NCBI GenBank assembly: GCA_040755915.1
Contig: JBFLWM010000037.1
Span: 1-64,000, forward strand
Reading direction: 5' to 3'
DNA from: Sulfurivermis sp040755915
GTDB taxonomy: Bacteria; Pseudomonadota; Gammaproteobacteria; Thiohalomonadales; Thiohalomonadaceae
DNA: 64,000 bases
How positions within the stretch are numbered: position 1 is the first letter of the stretch; the number at the start of each line of letters is the position of its first letter. Below are positions 33,701 to 40,929 of the stretch, one piece after another. The position numbers and the translations under genes were made by a program. A model generated the notes under the pieces. It was not told where the DNA came from. It saw only the letters and a program-made list of their open reading frames with translations, and made no database searches.

Positions 33701-35671
33701 GTCCAGGCCGGCCATTTCCATCAGCGGCGAGGCGGCGAAGAAGGCGCCCTGGAAGGCGTTGCCCTGCATGCGCAGCTGCAGCTCGGGGTTGGTGGCCTCT
33801 TCGCGGGCGATCTTGAAGCCGTCGACGTAGAACACGCGGATGTCGTTGTCGACGATGAACTGCTGGTGGCGGCGCGGAATGGTGGCCCACAGCTGATCCG
33901 GGTCCTCGAAGGAGGACTGGATGATCAGCACGCCGCCCTTCTTCAGGCCGAACAGCGGATTGGAGTGGCCGAACACGTTGGGGTCCGGCGACAGCACCAC
34001 GTCGACGAAGTTGAATTCGCAGTTGATGCGGATCGGGGTGGGGGCGGCCGCCAGGTAATAGGTGGTGGGCTGGCCCTTCTTCTCGGAACCGTACTTGGGA
34101 TTGGACTTGATCTCGTAGCCCAGCAGTTCGTACAGGGTCATCGCCAGGTTCTTGCCGGTGGTGATGGCGCCCCAGCCGCCGACGGAGTGCATGCGCACGG
34201 TGATGGAACCCTCAGGCATCAGGTTCGGATTCTCCGAACCGTGCACGGCCAGGTCCTTCACCTGCGGATAGGACTCCAGCAGCTGCTGCATGTGGATTTC
34301 CTGCTTGGGCGTGGCGGCTTCTTCGCGCACGAAATCGATGCCGAGGTAGAAGAACTTCTGCTTCTTGCCGTTCGGCAGCATATTCTCGATAGCGCCGATG
34401 AGGCCCTCCGGCTGCAGGTCGCGCGAGCCGAGACCATAGGCGCCGGAGTACAGGCGCGGGGCGTCGCCCTGCTGGTAGCTGTCATAACTGGGGTAGGGCA
34501 GTGCCTCGCCCTTGGCGGTCATGCCGTTTTCCATGCACTTGTTCATGGCGGCGCGCACTTCGCGGGTGAGCGGCAGGTCTTCGGCCAGCGGCTGGTCGGT
34601 ACGCTCCAGCACCACCACGCCCTTCTTGCCCTTGAGGGCCTTGCCCATCAGGTCGCCGGGGAAGGGGCGGAACATGGTGGCGTCGATGACGCCGACCTTC
34701 AGCTTGCGCGTCTCGCGCAGATAGTCGGCCACGGCCTCGGCCTGCACGATCATCGAGCCCATGCCGATGATGACGTAGTCGGCATCTTCGGTTTTATAGG
34801 TGCTGATGCGGTTGTAGCGGCGGCCGGTCAGTTCGCAATACTCGTCCATCACCTGATCGGCGAGCTGCGGGATGTGGGCGTAGAAGTAGGGACGCTGCGC
34901 CGCCACCGTCTGCATGTAGGCGTCCTGGTTCTGCACGGTACCGGATACCATCGGTGCGTCCACATCCCAGATCATCGGTACGCGGCGGCGCTTCTCGCCA
35001 TAGAGCATCTTCTGGGCCGGGGTGGGACATTCGATCATGTCGTCGGGGCGGCCGAGGAATTCCTCGATCAGTTCACGCTCGGGCACGTTGAGCGGCTCGA
35101 TCAGGTGGGTGGTGAGGAAGCCGTCCTGCGCTACCACCGCGGGGGTCAGCGCCAGTTCGGCGATCTTGCGGCCGATGAGGTTGAGGTCGGCGGCACCCTG
35201 GGCATTCTTGGCGAAGATCTGGAAGAAGCCGGTGTCGTCGATGCAGTGATAGTCATCGTGGCCGCAGTGGACGTTGAGCGAGGCCTTGGTGATGGCGCGG
35301 CAACCGACGTTCAGCACGTAGGGCAGGCGCTTGCCGGCGGCGGCATAGAGGGATTCGTGCATGAAGGCCACGCCCTGTGCCGAGGAGAAGTTGGTGGCGC
35401 GCAGGCCGGTCATGGCCATGCCGGCGGTCACCGCGGCGGCGGCGTGTTCGGATTCGGGCTCAACGAAGATCAGGGTGCGGTCGGAGACGTTGATGTGGCC
35501 GTTGGCCACTTCTTCCGCCCAGTACTCGCCCATCTGGGTGGACGGGGTGATCGGATAGGCGCCGGCGGCATCCGAGGATTCGCGCTCGCACATGATGACG
35601 GCGGTGTTGCCGTCCATGGCCATGCGTACACCCGGATACTTGAAGGTCTTGGTCTCTTTCTTTCCGAACAT
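30752..35671 (-). CDS. Giant pyruvate:ferredoxin oxidoreductase-like enzyme with C-terminal ferredoxin
   Basis: A 1639-residue single-chain 2-oxoacid:ferredoxin oxidoreductase; classical NifJ/PFOR is about 1170-1230. Order: alpha domain with AAGAYPITPSTQMGEYW, domain II, gamma domain (VGGWGAITTGKNLAMTLYEL), two [4Fe-4S] motifs far apart (CTACGNCYTVCPD near 790, CKGCMECVDVCED near 926), a TPP domain (CGDGSCLGCGE near 1005; GGDGAMYDIGFQN near 1227; NTGGQ), and a C-terminal single-cluster ferredoxin (CTACDEC .. CTAGCIHPG, from 1569). The usual PFOR segment after the substrate Arg is changed (GHDDYHCIDDTGF), so pyruvate is likely but unproven. The start MFGKKETK follows GAGGG. Confidence 0.88.
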   Translation of the reverse strand: MFGKKETKTFKYPGVRMAMDGNTAVIMCERESSDAAGAYPITPSTQMGEYWAEEVANGHINVSDRTLIFVEPESEHAAAAVTAGMAMTGLRATNFSSAQGVAFMHESLYAAAGKRLPYVLNVGCRAITKASLNVHCGHDDYHCIDDTGFFQIFAKNAQGAADLNLIGRKIAELALTPAVVAQDGFLTTHLIEPLNVPERELIEEFLGRPDDMIECPTPAQKMLYGEKRRRVPMIWDVDAPMVSGTVQNQDAYMQTVAAQRPYFYAHIPQLADQVMDEYCELTGRRYNRISTYKTEDADYVIIGMGSMIVQAEAVADYLRETRKLKVGVIDATMFRPFPGDLMGKALKGKKGVVVLERTDQPLAEDLPLTREVRAAMNKCMENGMTAKGEALPYPSYDSYQQGDAPRLYSGAYGLGSRDLQPEGLIGAIENMLPNGKKQKFFYLGIDFVREEAATPKQEIHMQQLLESYPQVKDLAVHGSENPNLMPEGSITVRMHSVGGWGAITTGKNLAMTLYELLGYEIKSNPKYGSEKKGQPTTYYLAAAPTPIRINCEFNFVDVVLSPDPNVFGHSNPLFGLKKGGVLIIQSSFEDPDQLWATIPRRHQQFIVDNDIRVFYVDGFKIAREEATNPELQLRMQGNAFQGAFFAASPLMEMAGLDETRLFKTIEDQLMAKFGAKGKRVVEDNIRVVRRGFDEVHEIQNKKVGVTLQELRTAESALPIMLKHLPEGKGELHDIHRFWEQTGYFYATGRGSDNLADPYMGVSLMPAASGVFRDMTNIRFEYPKWVPENCTACGNCYTVCPDSSIPGLVNSVSEVFATAIHRIESKGVLTVHLRRETRKVEKKLRDLLNATGETAKVRNLLDQAMLEVLAESELEGDARAKLEQEFAQLMDAMGSFDFAVTKPYWINREKKEKASGGLFSITINPDTCKGCMECVDVCEDAALVKTKQTDEAVKRLRSDWAFWLDLPTTNPDYIRIDDLNEKIGALDTLLLDKRNYGAMVCGDGSCLGCGEKTAIHLFTATVTALMQPRVKKQIAKLDDLIQKLEQHIRLKLAAGVDLSDSSTINQVVDGVNGTDLTLSNLSANLDAGHEKTVIDKQWLKWATNLLDRLRDLKWRYEAGPTGRGRAEMGIVNSTGCTSVWGSTFPFNPYPFPWTSNLFQDSPSMAMGLFEGHMVKMADGFKAIRMAELELEGKYNPEVHQPFFRQFDWKDFSDDEWLLCPPVVAVGGDGAMYDIGFQNLSRALASELPIKVMVVDTQVYSNTGGQACTSGFISQVADMSPYGKNWKGKTEIRKEVGLIGVAHRGAYIMQSSTSNVTHLLEGYIDGLNSRRPAMFNIYTTCQPEHGVGDDASDRQGKLAVESRAYPLFRYDPDQGTTFPECFDLEGNPSLESDWPMYTLDYVDENGRKDKLEVPMTFADFAVTEGRFRKHFKKAPRETWSDDMVPFHEFLAMDEDEREGRFPFIWAVDAKNRLNRVLCSQEIVLAAEERRDFWRQLKSIAGLDRQVDVGAIVQQAKAEMAQKLSSTLLSLAASGDMAAFAGGAVPANGNGAAHAAAPGDYEPVWIETPECTACDECMNINPKIFAYNDAKQAIVIDAKAGTFKDIVKAAEKCTAGCIHPGTPFNPNEAGLDKLIQRAAKYQ

Positions 35672-35701
35672 CTCAGTCGCCCTCACTGAATCTGTAATCA
35701 G

Positions 35702-35777
35702 TCCGCAAATGAACGCAAATCAACGCGAATAGTGTTTTGCAAAAGATTTATTTGCGTGTTTCGCGTTCATTTGCGGA
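35702..35777. repeat. Inverted repeat between rnfB and the PFOR-like gene
   Basis: Perfect 15-bp arms TCCGCAAATGAACGC and GCGTTCATTTGCGGA surround a 46-nt centre that contains further AACGCGAA-type units. AT-rich relative to its surroundings; probably a dispersed intergenic element. It sits in the leader of the PFOR-like gene. Confidence 0.75.
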
Positions 35778-35796
35778 TAGCCTTGCATTCGTTGCC

Positions 35797-36672
35797 TTAT
35801 CCGATCGGCAGCGCTTCCTGGCGCACCACTTTCTTTGCATCACGGCCGCGCTGCGGCCCGGTCTTGTCGTCCAGCCAGACGATGGCCCCGGTCGGGCAGC
35901 GCTCGATGGCGATGCGCGAGGCGAGGGCGTTCTTGCTGTAATCGATGACGGCCAGCTCGTTCTGCATGCTGATCAGGCCTTCCGGCGCGTCGGCGGCGCA
36001 GCGGGCGCAGGCGGTGCAGGCCACCTCGCACTCCAGCTCGGCCTCGTCGCCCGGCTGCCGGTTTCTGCAGGCCACCCACAGGCGGCGGCTCACCGGCTGC
36101 AGGGAGAACAGGTCCTTGGGGCAGACATCGATGCAGTCACCGCAGGCGGTGCACTTGGCGGCATCCACCACCGGCAGGCTGTAGCGGTTCATGGTGATGG
36201 CGTCGAAATCGCACACCACCTCGCAGTCGCCCAGTCCCAGGCAGCCCCAGGTGCAGCCCTTGCCGCCGCCGGACACCAGGCTGGCGGCCCGGCAGGACTT
36301 CATGCCTGCATAGCGGGCGCGGGTGCGGGCGACGTGGACGCCGCCGGCACAGGCCAGGCGCGCCACCTGTTTTTCGATGCTGCCCACGTCCACGCCCAGG
36401 TAGTCGGCGATCTCCTGGTTGGCCTCGGCAGGATTCACGGTGCACTGGCCGGGCTCCACCTCGCCCTTGATCAGCATCTCGGCGAAGGGACGGCAGCCGG
36501 GGGTGCCACAGGCGCCACAGTTGGAGTGGGGCAGCATGTCCTCGACCTCGTCGATGCGCGGGTCCTCATACACATAGAGGCGGCGGCTGGCGATGGCGAG
36601 CAGGACGGCCAGGGCTACCCCCAGTGCCGCCATGAAGCCACCGGCTGCTGCAATGTGTAAAATAGGGTTCAA
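35797..36672 (-). CDS. rnfB: RNF complex ferredoxin-interacting subunit RnfB (long form)
   Basis: A 291-residue subunit, longer than the ~190 residues of E. coli RsxB. The N-terminal anchor (GFMAALGVALAVLLAIASRR) is followed by an Fe-S motif, HSNCGACGTPGCRPFAEML with a distal Cys. Further clusters are GKGCTWGCLGLGDCEVVCDF, CTACGDCIDVCPKDLF and CEVACTACARC. This multi-cluster form matches clostridial/Acetobacterium-type RnfB, which takes electrons to or from ferredoxin. First gene of the leftward cluster, divergent from a LysR regulator. Confidence 0.93.
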   Translation of the reverse strand: MNPILHIAAAGGFMAALGVALAVLLAIASRRLYVYEDPRIDEVEDMLPHSNCGACGTPGCRPFAEMLIKGEVEPGQCTVNPAEANQEIADYLGVDVGSIEKQVARLACAGGVHVARTRARYAGMKSCRAASLVSGGGKGCTWGCLGLGDCEVVCDFDAITMNRYSLPVVDAAKCTACGDCIDVCPKDLFSLQPVSRRLWVACRNRQPGDEAELECEVACTACARCAADAPEGLISMQNELAVIDYSKNALASRIAIERCPTGAIVWLDDKTGPQRGRDAKKVVRQEALPIG

Positions 36673-36797
36673 CGCACTTAGCCCCTAAGCCAGTCAATAC
36701 TGTGACGAAATCCCTAGAAAAATAATCAAGTAATAACCGTATTACCTTTATGCGTACAAAGTCTAAAATTGTTTCATGTATTTGACGCGGTAATTAT

Positions 36798-36816
36798 TTC
36801 AATGCTCAATATTGAA
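36798..36816. promoter_or_regulatory. Candidate LysR-type operator between rnfB and lysR
   Basis: TTCAAT-N7-ATTGAA, a perfect dyad of T-N11-A type, lies 24 bp before the LysR start codon inside the 167-bp divergent, AT-rich intergenic region. Autoregulation and rnfB control from here are inference. Confidence 0.45.
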
Positions 36817-36839
36817 CTGGTTAATAATGAGGTCCGGCC

Positions 36840-37829
36840 ATGACGTCGCTGCCCAATCTCTATTACAAGCAGAACCGCCTGAAGCAGTTGCGCGCCTTCT
36901 GCCATACCGCCCGCACCGGCAGCATCACCCTGGCCGCGGAATCGCTGTTCCTGAGCCAGCCCTCGGTGTCGCTACAGATCCAGGCGCTGGAACGGGAGTT
37001 CGGCATCACCCTGTTCGAGCGGCGCGGGCCGCAGATAAAGATGACGCCGGAGGGGGAGACCCTGTACAAGCTGGCGGAGCCGCTGGTGGAAGGCATCGAC
37101 AAGCTGCACGAAACCTTCGCCGAGCAGTTCGGGGTGCTGGAGTCGGGCGAGCTGAACATCGCCGCGGGTGAATCAACCATCCTCTACATCCTGCCGGAGC
37201 CGATGAAGCGCTTCGCGGTGGCCTATCCGCACATTCGCCTCAAGCTGCACAACGTCACCGGCCGCGACGGTCTGGCCATGCTGCGCGCCGACGAGGCGGA
37301 CTTTGCCGTCGGCTCGATGCTGGAGGTGCCGGACGACATCAGCTATCGGCCGGTGGTGACCTACGATCCAACCTTGATCACCTCGGTGGACCATCCGCTG
37401 GCGAAGAAGGAAAACCTGCGCCTGGCCGACATCAGCCCGTATGGCCTGATTCTGCCGCCGCGCCATCTTTCCACCTGGCGCATCGTCGACCTGGTGTTCC
37501 AGCAGCACAATCTGACCTACAACGTCGCGCTGGAGGCGGGCGGCTGGGAAGTGATCAAGAAATACGTCGAGCTGGGCCTCGGCATCTCCATCGTCACCGA
37601 TGTCTGCCTCACCGGCGAAGAGCGCCTGGCGCAGATCCCGCTGAGCCAGTATTTCCCGCGCCGCACCTACGGCATCGTGCAGCGCAAGGGACGTTTCCTG
37701 TCGCCCCAGGCGAAGCGCTTCATCGACATCCTGGATCAGGTGTTCGTCAGCGACGGCACCGAGCACGGTGTGATGGGCGACGAGCCGCCGGATCCCAATC
37801 GCCCGTCGATGCCGGCGGATATCCTCTAG
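36840..37829 (+). CDS. LysR-family (CysB/CbbR-like) transcriptional regulator
   Basis: A 329-residue LTTR. The N-terminal winged HTH reads LKQLRAFCHTARTGSITLAA, SLFLSQPSVSLQIQALEREF, GITLFERRG. The C-terminal periplasmic-binding-like effector domain contains GELNIAAGESTILYILPEPM and GLGISIVTDVCLTGEE. The effector is not predictable. It diverges from rnfB, so the most economical reading is that it controls the rnfB/PFOR/rnf/pps cluster in response to a carbon or redox signal. A short non-conserved C-terminal tail, GDEPPDPNRPSMPADIL, ends the protein. Confidence 0.88.
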   Translation: MTSLPNLYYKQNRLKQLRAFCHTARTGSITLAAESLFLSQPSVSLQIQALEREFGITLFERRGPQIKMTPEGETLYKLAEPLVEGIDKLHETFAEQFGVLESGELNIAAGESTILYILPEPMKRFAVAYPHIRLKLHNVTGRDGLAMLRADEADFAVGSMLEVPDDISYRPVVTYDPTLITSVDHPLAKKENLRLADISPYGLILPPRHLSTWRIVDLVFQQHNLTYNVALEAGGWEVIKKYVELGLGISIVTDVCLTGEERLAQIPLSQYFPRRTYGIVQRKGRFLSPQAKRFIDILDQVFVSDGTEHGVMGDEPPDPNRPSMPADIL

Positions 37830-37840
37830 TCGCCTGCCCG

Positions 37841-38605
37841 ATGCTGGCTCTGTACTGCGCCGATGCCGCGCTGCAGCCGCGCGCCGCCGAACTGGCCGTG
37901 CGCTGGGGATTTTCCCTCGGCGCAGGGGAGCCGGGCGAGACGCCGCGGCTGATGCTGAGCGCGGAACACCTGGAGCTGCGCGCCCTGCACAGCGAAGGCC
38001 CGGTGTACGTGGATTTCGTCGGCGGCGCCGTGGGTCACCGGCGCCGTTTCGGCGGCGGCCGCGGTCAGGAGATTGCCAGGGCGGTGGGGCTGAAGAAGGG
38101 GGCAACACCGAGCGTGCTGGATGCCACGGCCGGCCTGGGGCGTGATGCCTTTGTACTGGCCAGCCTGGGCTGCACGGTGACGCTCATCGAGCGTTCGCCG
38201 GTGGTGGCGGCCCTGCTGGAGGATGGACTGGCGCGCGCACTGCAGGATGCCGAGGTCGCGCCGATCGCCTCACGCATGCAGTTGTTGTGCGGCAATGCGG
38301 CACAGCTCATGCAACAGCTGGACGAGGCGGCGCGGCCCGATGTGGTGTATCTCGATCCGATGTATCCGCACCGGCGCAAGTCGGCGCTGGTGAAAAAGGA
38401 GATGCGCCTGTTCCGCGAGGTGGTGGGAGAGGATCCGGATGCCGATGCCCTGCTGCCGGCGGCCCTGGCCTGCGCGCGCCAGCGCGTGGTGGTGAAGCGG
38501 CCGGATTATGCCGAGCCGATGGCGGGGCGCACACCGACCATGAGCATCAGCACCAAGAATCACCGTTTCGATGTGTATGTGATCAAGGCGCTGGCGGCGG
38601 GCTAG
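37841..38605 (+). CDS. rsmJ: 16S rRNA (guanine1516-N2)-methyltransferase
   Basis: A 254-residue SAM-dependent methyltransferase (YhiQ family). SAM motif I is PSVLDATAGLGRDAFVLASL; motif IV is VVYLDPMYPHRRKSALVKKE. The C-terminus has VKRPDYAEPMAGRTP and SISTKNHRFDVYV, all typical of RsmJ. Starts 12 bp after lysR in the same direction. Ends just before an inverted-repeat element. Confidence 0.94.
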   Translation: MLALYCADAALQPRAAELAVRWGFSLGAGEPGETPRLMLSAEHLELRALHSEGPVYVDFVGGAVGHRRRFGGGRGQEIARAVGLKKGATPSVLDATAGLGRDAFVLASLGCTVTLIERSPVVAALLEDGLARALQDAEVAPIASRMQLLCGNAAQLMQQLDEAARPDVVYLDPMYPHRRKSALVKKEMRLFREVVGEDPDADALLPAALACARQRVVVKRPDYAEPMAGRTPTMSISTKNHRFDVYVIKALAAG

Positions 38606-38631
38606 GGGGCCGCGCATATTCAATCCCGGAT

Positions 38632-38697
38632 GTAGGAGCGAATCGTATTCGCGACCGGCTTTGTCTGGCGCTGTATCGCGAATGCGATTCGCTCCTA
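38632..38697. repeat. REP-like palindrome (GTAGGAGCGAAT type)
   Basis: Arms of 23 bp (GTAGGAGCGAATCGTATTCG.. and its complement) match with one mismatch around a ~20-nt centre. It lies between two convergent genes. The GTAGGAGCGAAT head is a form I recall as common in gammaproteobacterial intergenic repeats. A related but weaker copy is at 44195-44247. Confidence 0.8.
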
Positions 38698-38711
38698 CGG
38701 GTGATGCCGGT

Positions 38712-39947
38712 TCAGTGCGAATCCATGAACACCGGTATCTTGATGCCGTACTTCTCCGCCGATTCGCAATTGACGATGCGATCGTCGCCGCTGCGGGGGG
38801 TGGGGTTGGACAGGTCGATGTCGCGCGGTGTGACGAACTGGCGCTTGTTGGTGTCATAGACCACGCGGACGGTGGGATACAGCGGCCCTTTCTCCCCAGG
38901 TTCCAGCACGATTGCCAGGCGACCGCTCTCCAGCCGCACCAGAGTGCCCACCGGATAGATGCCGACGCAGCGGATGAACTGGTGTACCAGCCGTTCGTTG
39001 AAATGGAACTTGCTCCACTCCAGCAGTTTGCGCAGCACGATGGTGGGTTCCTCGCCCTTGCGGTAGCAGCGGTCGGCCGAAATGGCGTCGTAGACGTCGA
39101 CGATGGCCGCCATCTGGCCGTAGGGGCTGATTTCGTCACCCTTCAGCTTGAGCGGATAACCAGTGCCGTCGTAGCGTTCGTGATGCTGGGCGGCGACGGC
39201 AAGGGAGGTGGGACTGATGCCGGCGGTCTGCTCCAGCACTTCGCGACTGAACACCACATGCTGGCGCATGATGGCGAACTCTTCGTCGGTGAGTTTGCCC
39301 GGCTTGTTGAGGATCTGGTCCGGTGTCTTGATCTTGCCGATGTCATGCAGCAGGGCGCCGATACCAATCTCATGGAGCACGTCCCGCTCCAGCCCCAGTT
39401 CCTTGGCAAAAGACAACATCAGCACCCCGACGCTCACCGAATGCTCGAAGGTGTACTTGTCCATCTGGCGGATGCGGCCCAGGCTCATCAGGGCGTGGGG
39501 GTTGCGGAAGATGGATGAGACCATGCCGTCAACCACATGCGTCACCCGTTCCACCTCGATCTGTTTGCCGAGGCGCACGTCCTGCATGATGTTGGTGACC
39601 AGGCGTGAGGCTTCGCGCTCGACCCGCTCCGCATTGATGCGCTCCTCGCGCACGGAGGTCTGCGGTGCCTCGCCAGCGGAAGGTTCGGCACTGACGCGCT
39701 GCAGGCGCCGCTGCAGATCTGCGAGCACCTCTTCCCGCGTCATGGCCGCACTGACATCATCGCCCTTGCCGGTATCGATGTAGACCTCCTGGATACCCAT
39801 TGCGCTGATGCGCTGGATGGTCTCGAGATCCTTGATCTTGAAGCTGTTGGCAAGAAAGGGATGATCCATCCAGCCGCAATTGAGGTCGTGGATGTACATG
39901 CCGGGGCGCAGTTGCCGCACGGCAACCTTCTTAATGGCGTCGGTCAT
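38712..39947 (-). CDS. HD-GYP domain cyclic-di-GMP phosphodiesterase (DUF3391)
   Basis: A 411-residue signalling protein. The N-terminal DUF3391 domain (about 1-130) begins KVAVRQLRPGMYIHDLNCGW. The HD-GYP domain shows FEHSVSVGVLMLSFAKELGL, ALLHDIGKIKTPDQILNKPG, AAQHHERYDGTGYP and DVYDAISADRCYRKG. The HD pair and second-shell His are present; the GYP signature reads GTGYP. It should hydrolyse c-di-GMP to GMP or pGpG. No membrane segment. The L,D-transpeptidase gene ends 70 bp upstream in the same direction. Confidence 0.92.
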   Translation of the reverse strand: MTDAIKKVAVRQLRPGMYIHDLNCGWMDHPFLANSFKIKDLETIQRISAMGIQEVYIDTGKGDDVSAAMTREEVLADLQRRLQRVSAEPSAGEAPQTSVREERINAERVEREASRLVTNIMQDVRLGKQIEVERVTHVVDGMVSSIFRNPHALMSLGRIRQMDKYTFEHSVSVGVLMLSFAKELGLERDVLHEIGIGALLHDIGKIKTPDQILNKPGKLTDEEFAIMRQHVVFSREVLEQTAGISPTSLAVAAQHHERYDGTGYPLKLKGDEISPYGQMAAIVDVYDAISADRCYRKGEEPTIVLRKLLEWSKFHFNERLVHQFIRCVGIYPVGTLVRLESGRLAIVLEPGEKGPLYPTVRVVYDTNKRQFVTPRDIDLSNPTPRSGDDRIVNCESAEKYGIKIPVFMDSH

Positions 39948-40017
39948 ATGACCTGTAAGGAATTTTCTCGGGCACGATGGCTAATAGTGCCGTTTTCGGC
40001 AGGGCGGGGGCAAGAGC

Positions 40018-40800
40018 CTATTCGGTGATGATGACCTTGTCGCCCACATCCATCAGGCGGTAGATCTTGCGCATGTCGGCATTGGCGGCACGCACGCAGC
40101 CGCGGGATACACGGCGCCCGATGAGGTCGGGCCGGCTGGTGCCATGGATGGCGTAGCTCTTGCCGATGTTGAGGGCATGGGTGCCGATGGCGCCGCGGAA
40201 GCAGCGTTGGCCGTTGGCGATGTCCTCGGCGTATTCCTCTTCCATGTACTTGGGTATGCACCACTCGATACCCTCCGGATCATGCACCTTCCAGCGCACG
40301 GCATATTCGCCCGGTTCGGTGTAATAGCAGCGGCCGCCCTGTTCCCTGGGTTTGCAGCGGTCCATGCCGAGGGCCACCTTGGTCTGGTAGATCACCTCGT
40401 CACCCGCGCTTTTCCGCTCGAAGACCTGCAGCAGAAAGCTGTTCTTGTTCACCACGATATAGCGCTCCGGACCGCTGCGCCGGGGTGGTTCGATCCGCGG
40501 CACGACCTCGCTGGCATAGTGACGCGAGACCCACAGAGGGTGGTCGAGAGGGACCCAGGTGTTGTTGGGGAAGTGGCCGCTGATGCGCAGCCAGTCCTCG
40601 CCCTCCTGGCGGGCGGTGAACAGGGTGTCGGCATTCCAGATGCTGTTGATGCGGCCATCGGGGGTGTCGCGGATGGCGGAGATGGTGGACAGGCGCCAGG
40701 TCTTGGCGGCGGCGGGTTCGGCTGCCGCGCTCTGGCCGGCATGGGCGGGCAGGGCGGTGACGAGCAGCAGCGTGATGAGTAGGGTCCGGATACCTGACAT
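40018..40800 (-). CDS. Periplasmic L,D-transpeptidase (YkuD)
   Basis: A 260-residue exported enzyme. Signal peptide: MSGIRTLLITLLLVTALPAHAGQ. An SH3-like middle region (TLFTARQEGEDWLRISGHFP) precedes the YkuD catalytic domain (ERYIVVNKNSFLLQVFERKS), with active-site HGTSRPDLIGRRVSRGCVRA, in which Cys is the nucleophile. It cross-links peptidoglycan (3-3) or attaches proteins to it. The start at MSGIRTLL gives a clean signal peptide; an extension upstream would not. A second, signal-less YkuD protein is at 47975. Confidence 0.9.
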   Translation of the reverse strand: MSGIRTLLITLLLVTALPAHAGQSAAAEPAAAKTWRLSTISAIRDTPDGRINSIWNADTLFTARQEGEDWLRISGHFPNNTWVPLDHPLWVSRHYASEVVPRIEPPRRSGPERYIVVNKNSFLLQVFERKSAGDEVIYQTKVALGMDRCKPREQGGRCYYTEPGEYAVRWKVHDPEGIEWCIPKYMEEEYAEDIANGQRCFRGAIGTHALNIGKSYAIHGTSRPDLIGRRVSRGCVRAANADMRKIYRLMDVGDKVIITE

Positions 40801-40929
40801 GCCTGATTGCGTATTCTGATTTATCCGACAGTTTAACGAACCAGGGATCGAGGTCAAGCCGCAGGCAAACTCGGCGGCGGCGCCTATGCTTACGCGGAAT
40901 GCCATTCAACCGTGCAAGGAGACCATGCA

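Noticed and set aside
32078..35689. A 1203-codon open frame antisense to the PFOR-like gene
   Set aside because: It is the mirror of a GC-rich coding strand; the product is repetitive in His, Gly, Val and Asp with no domain, while the opposite strand encodes a clear PFOR.
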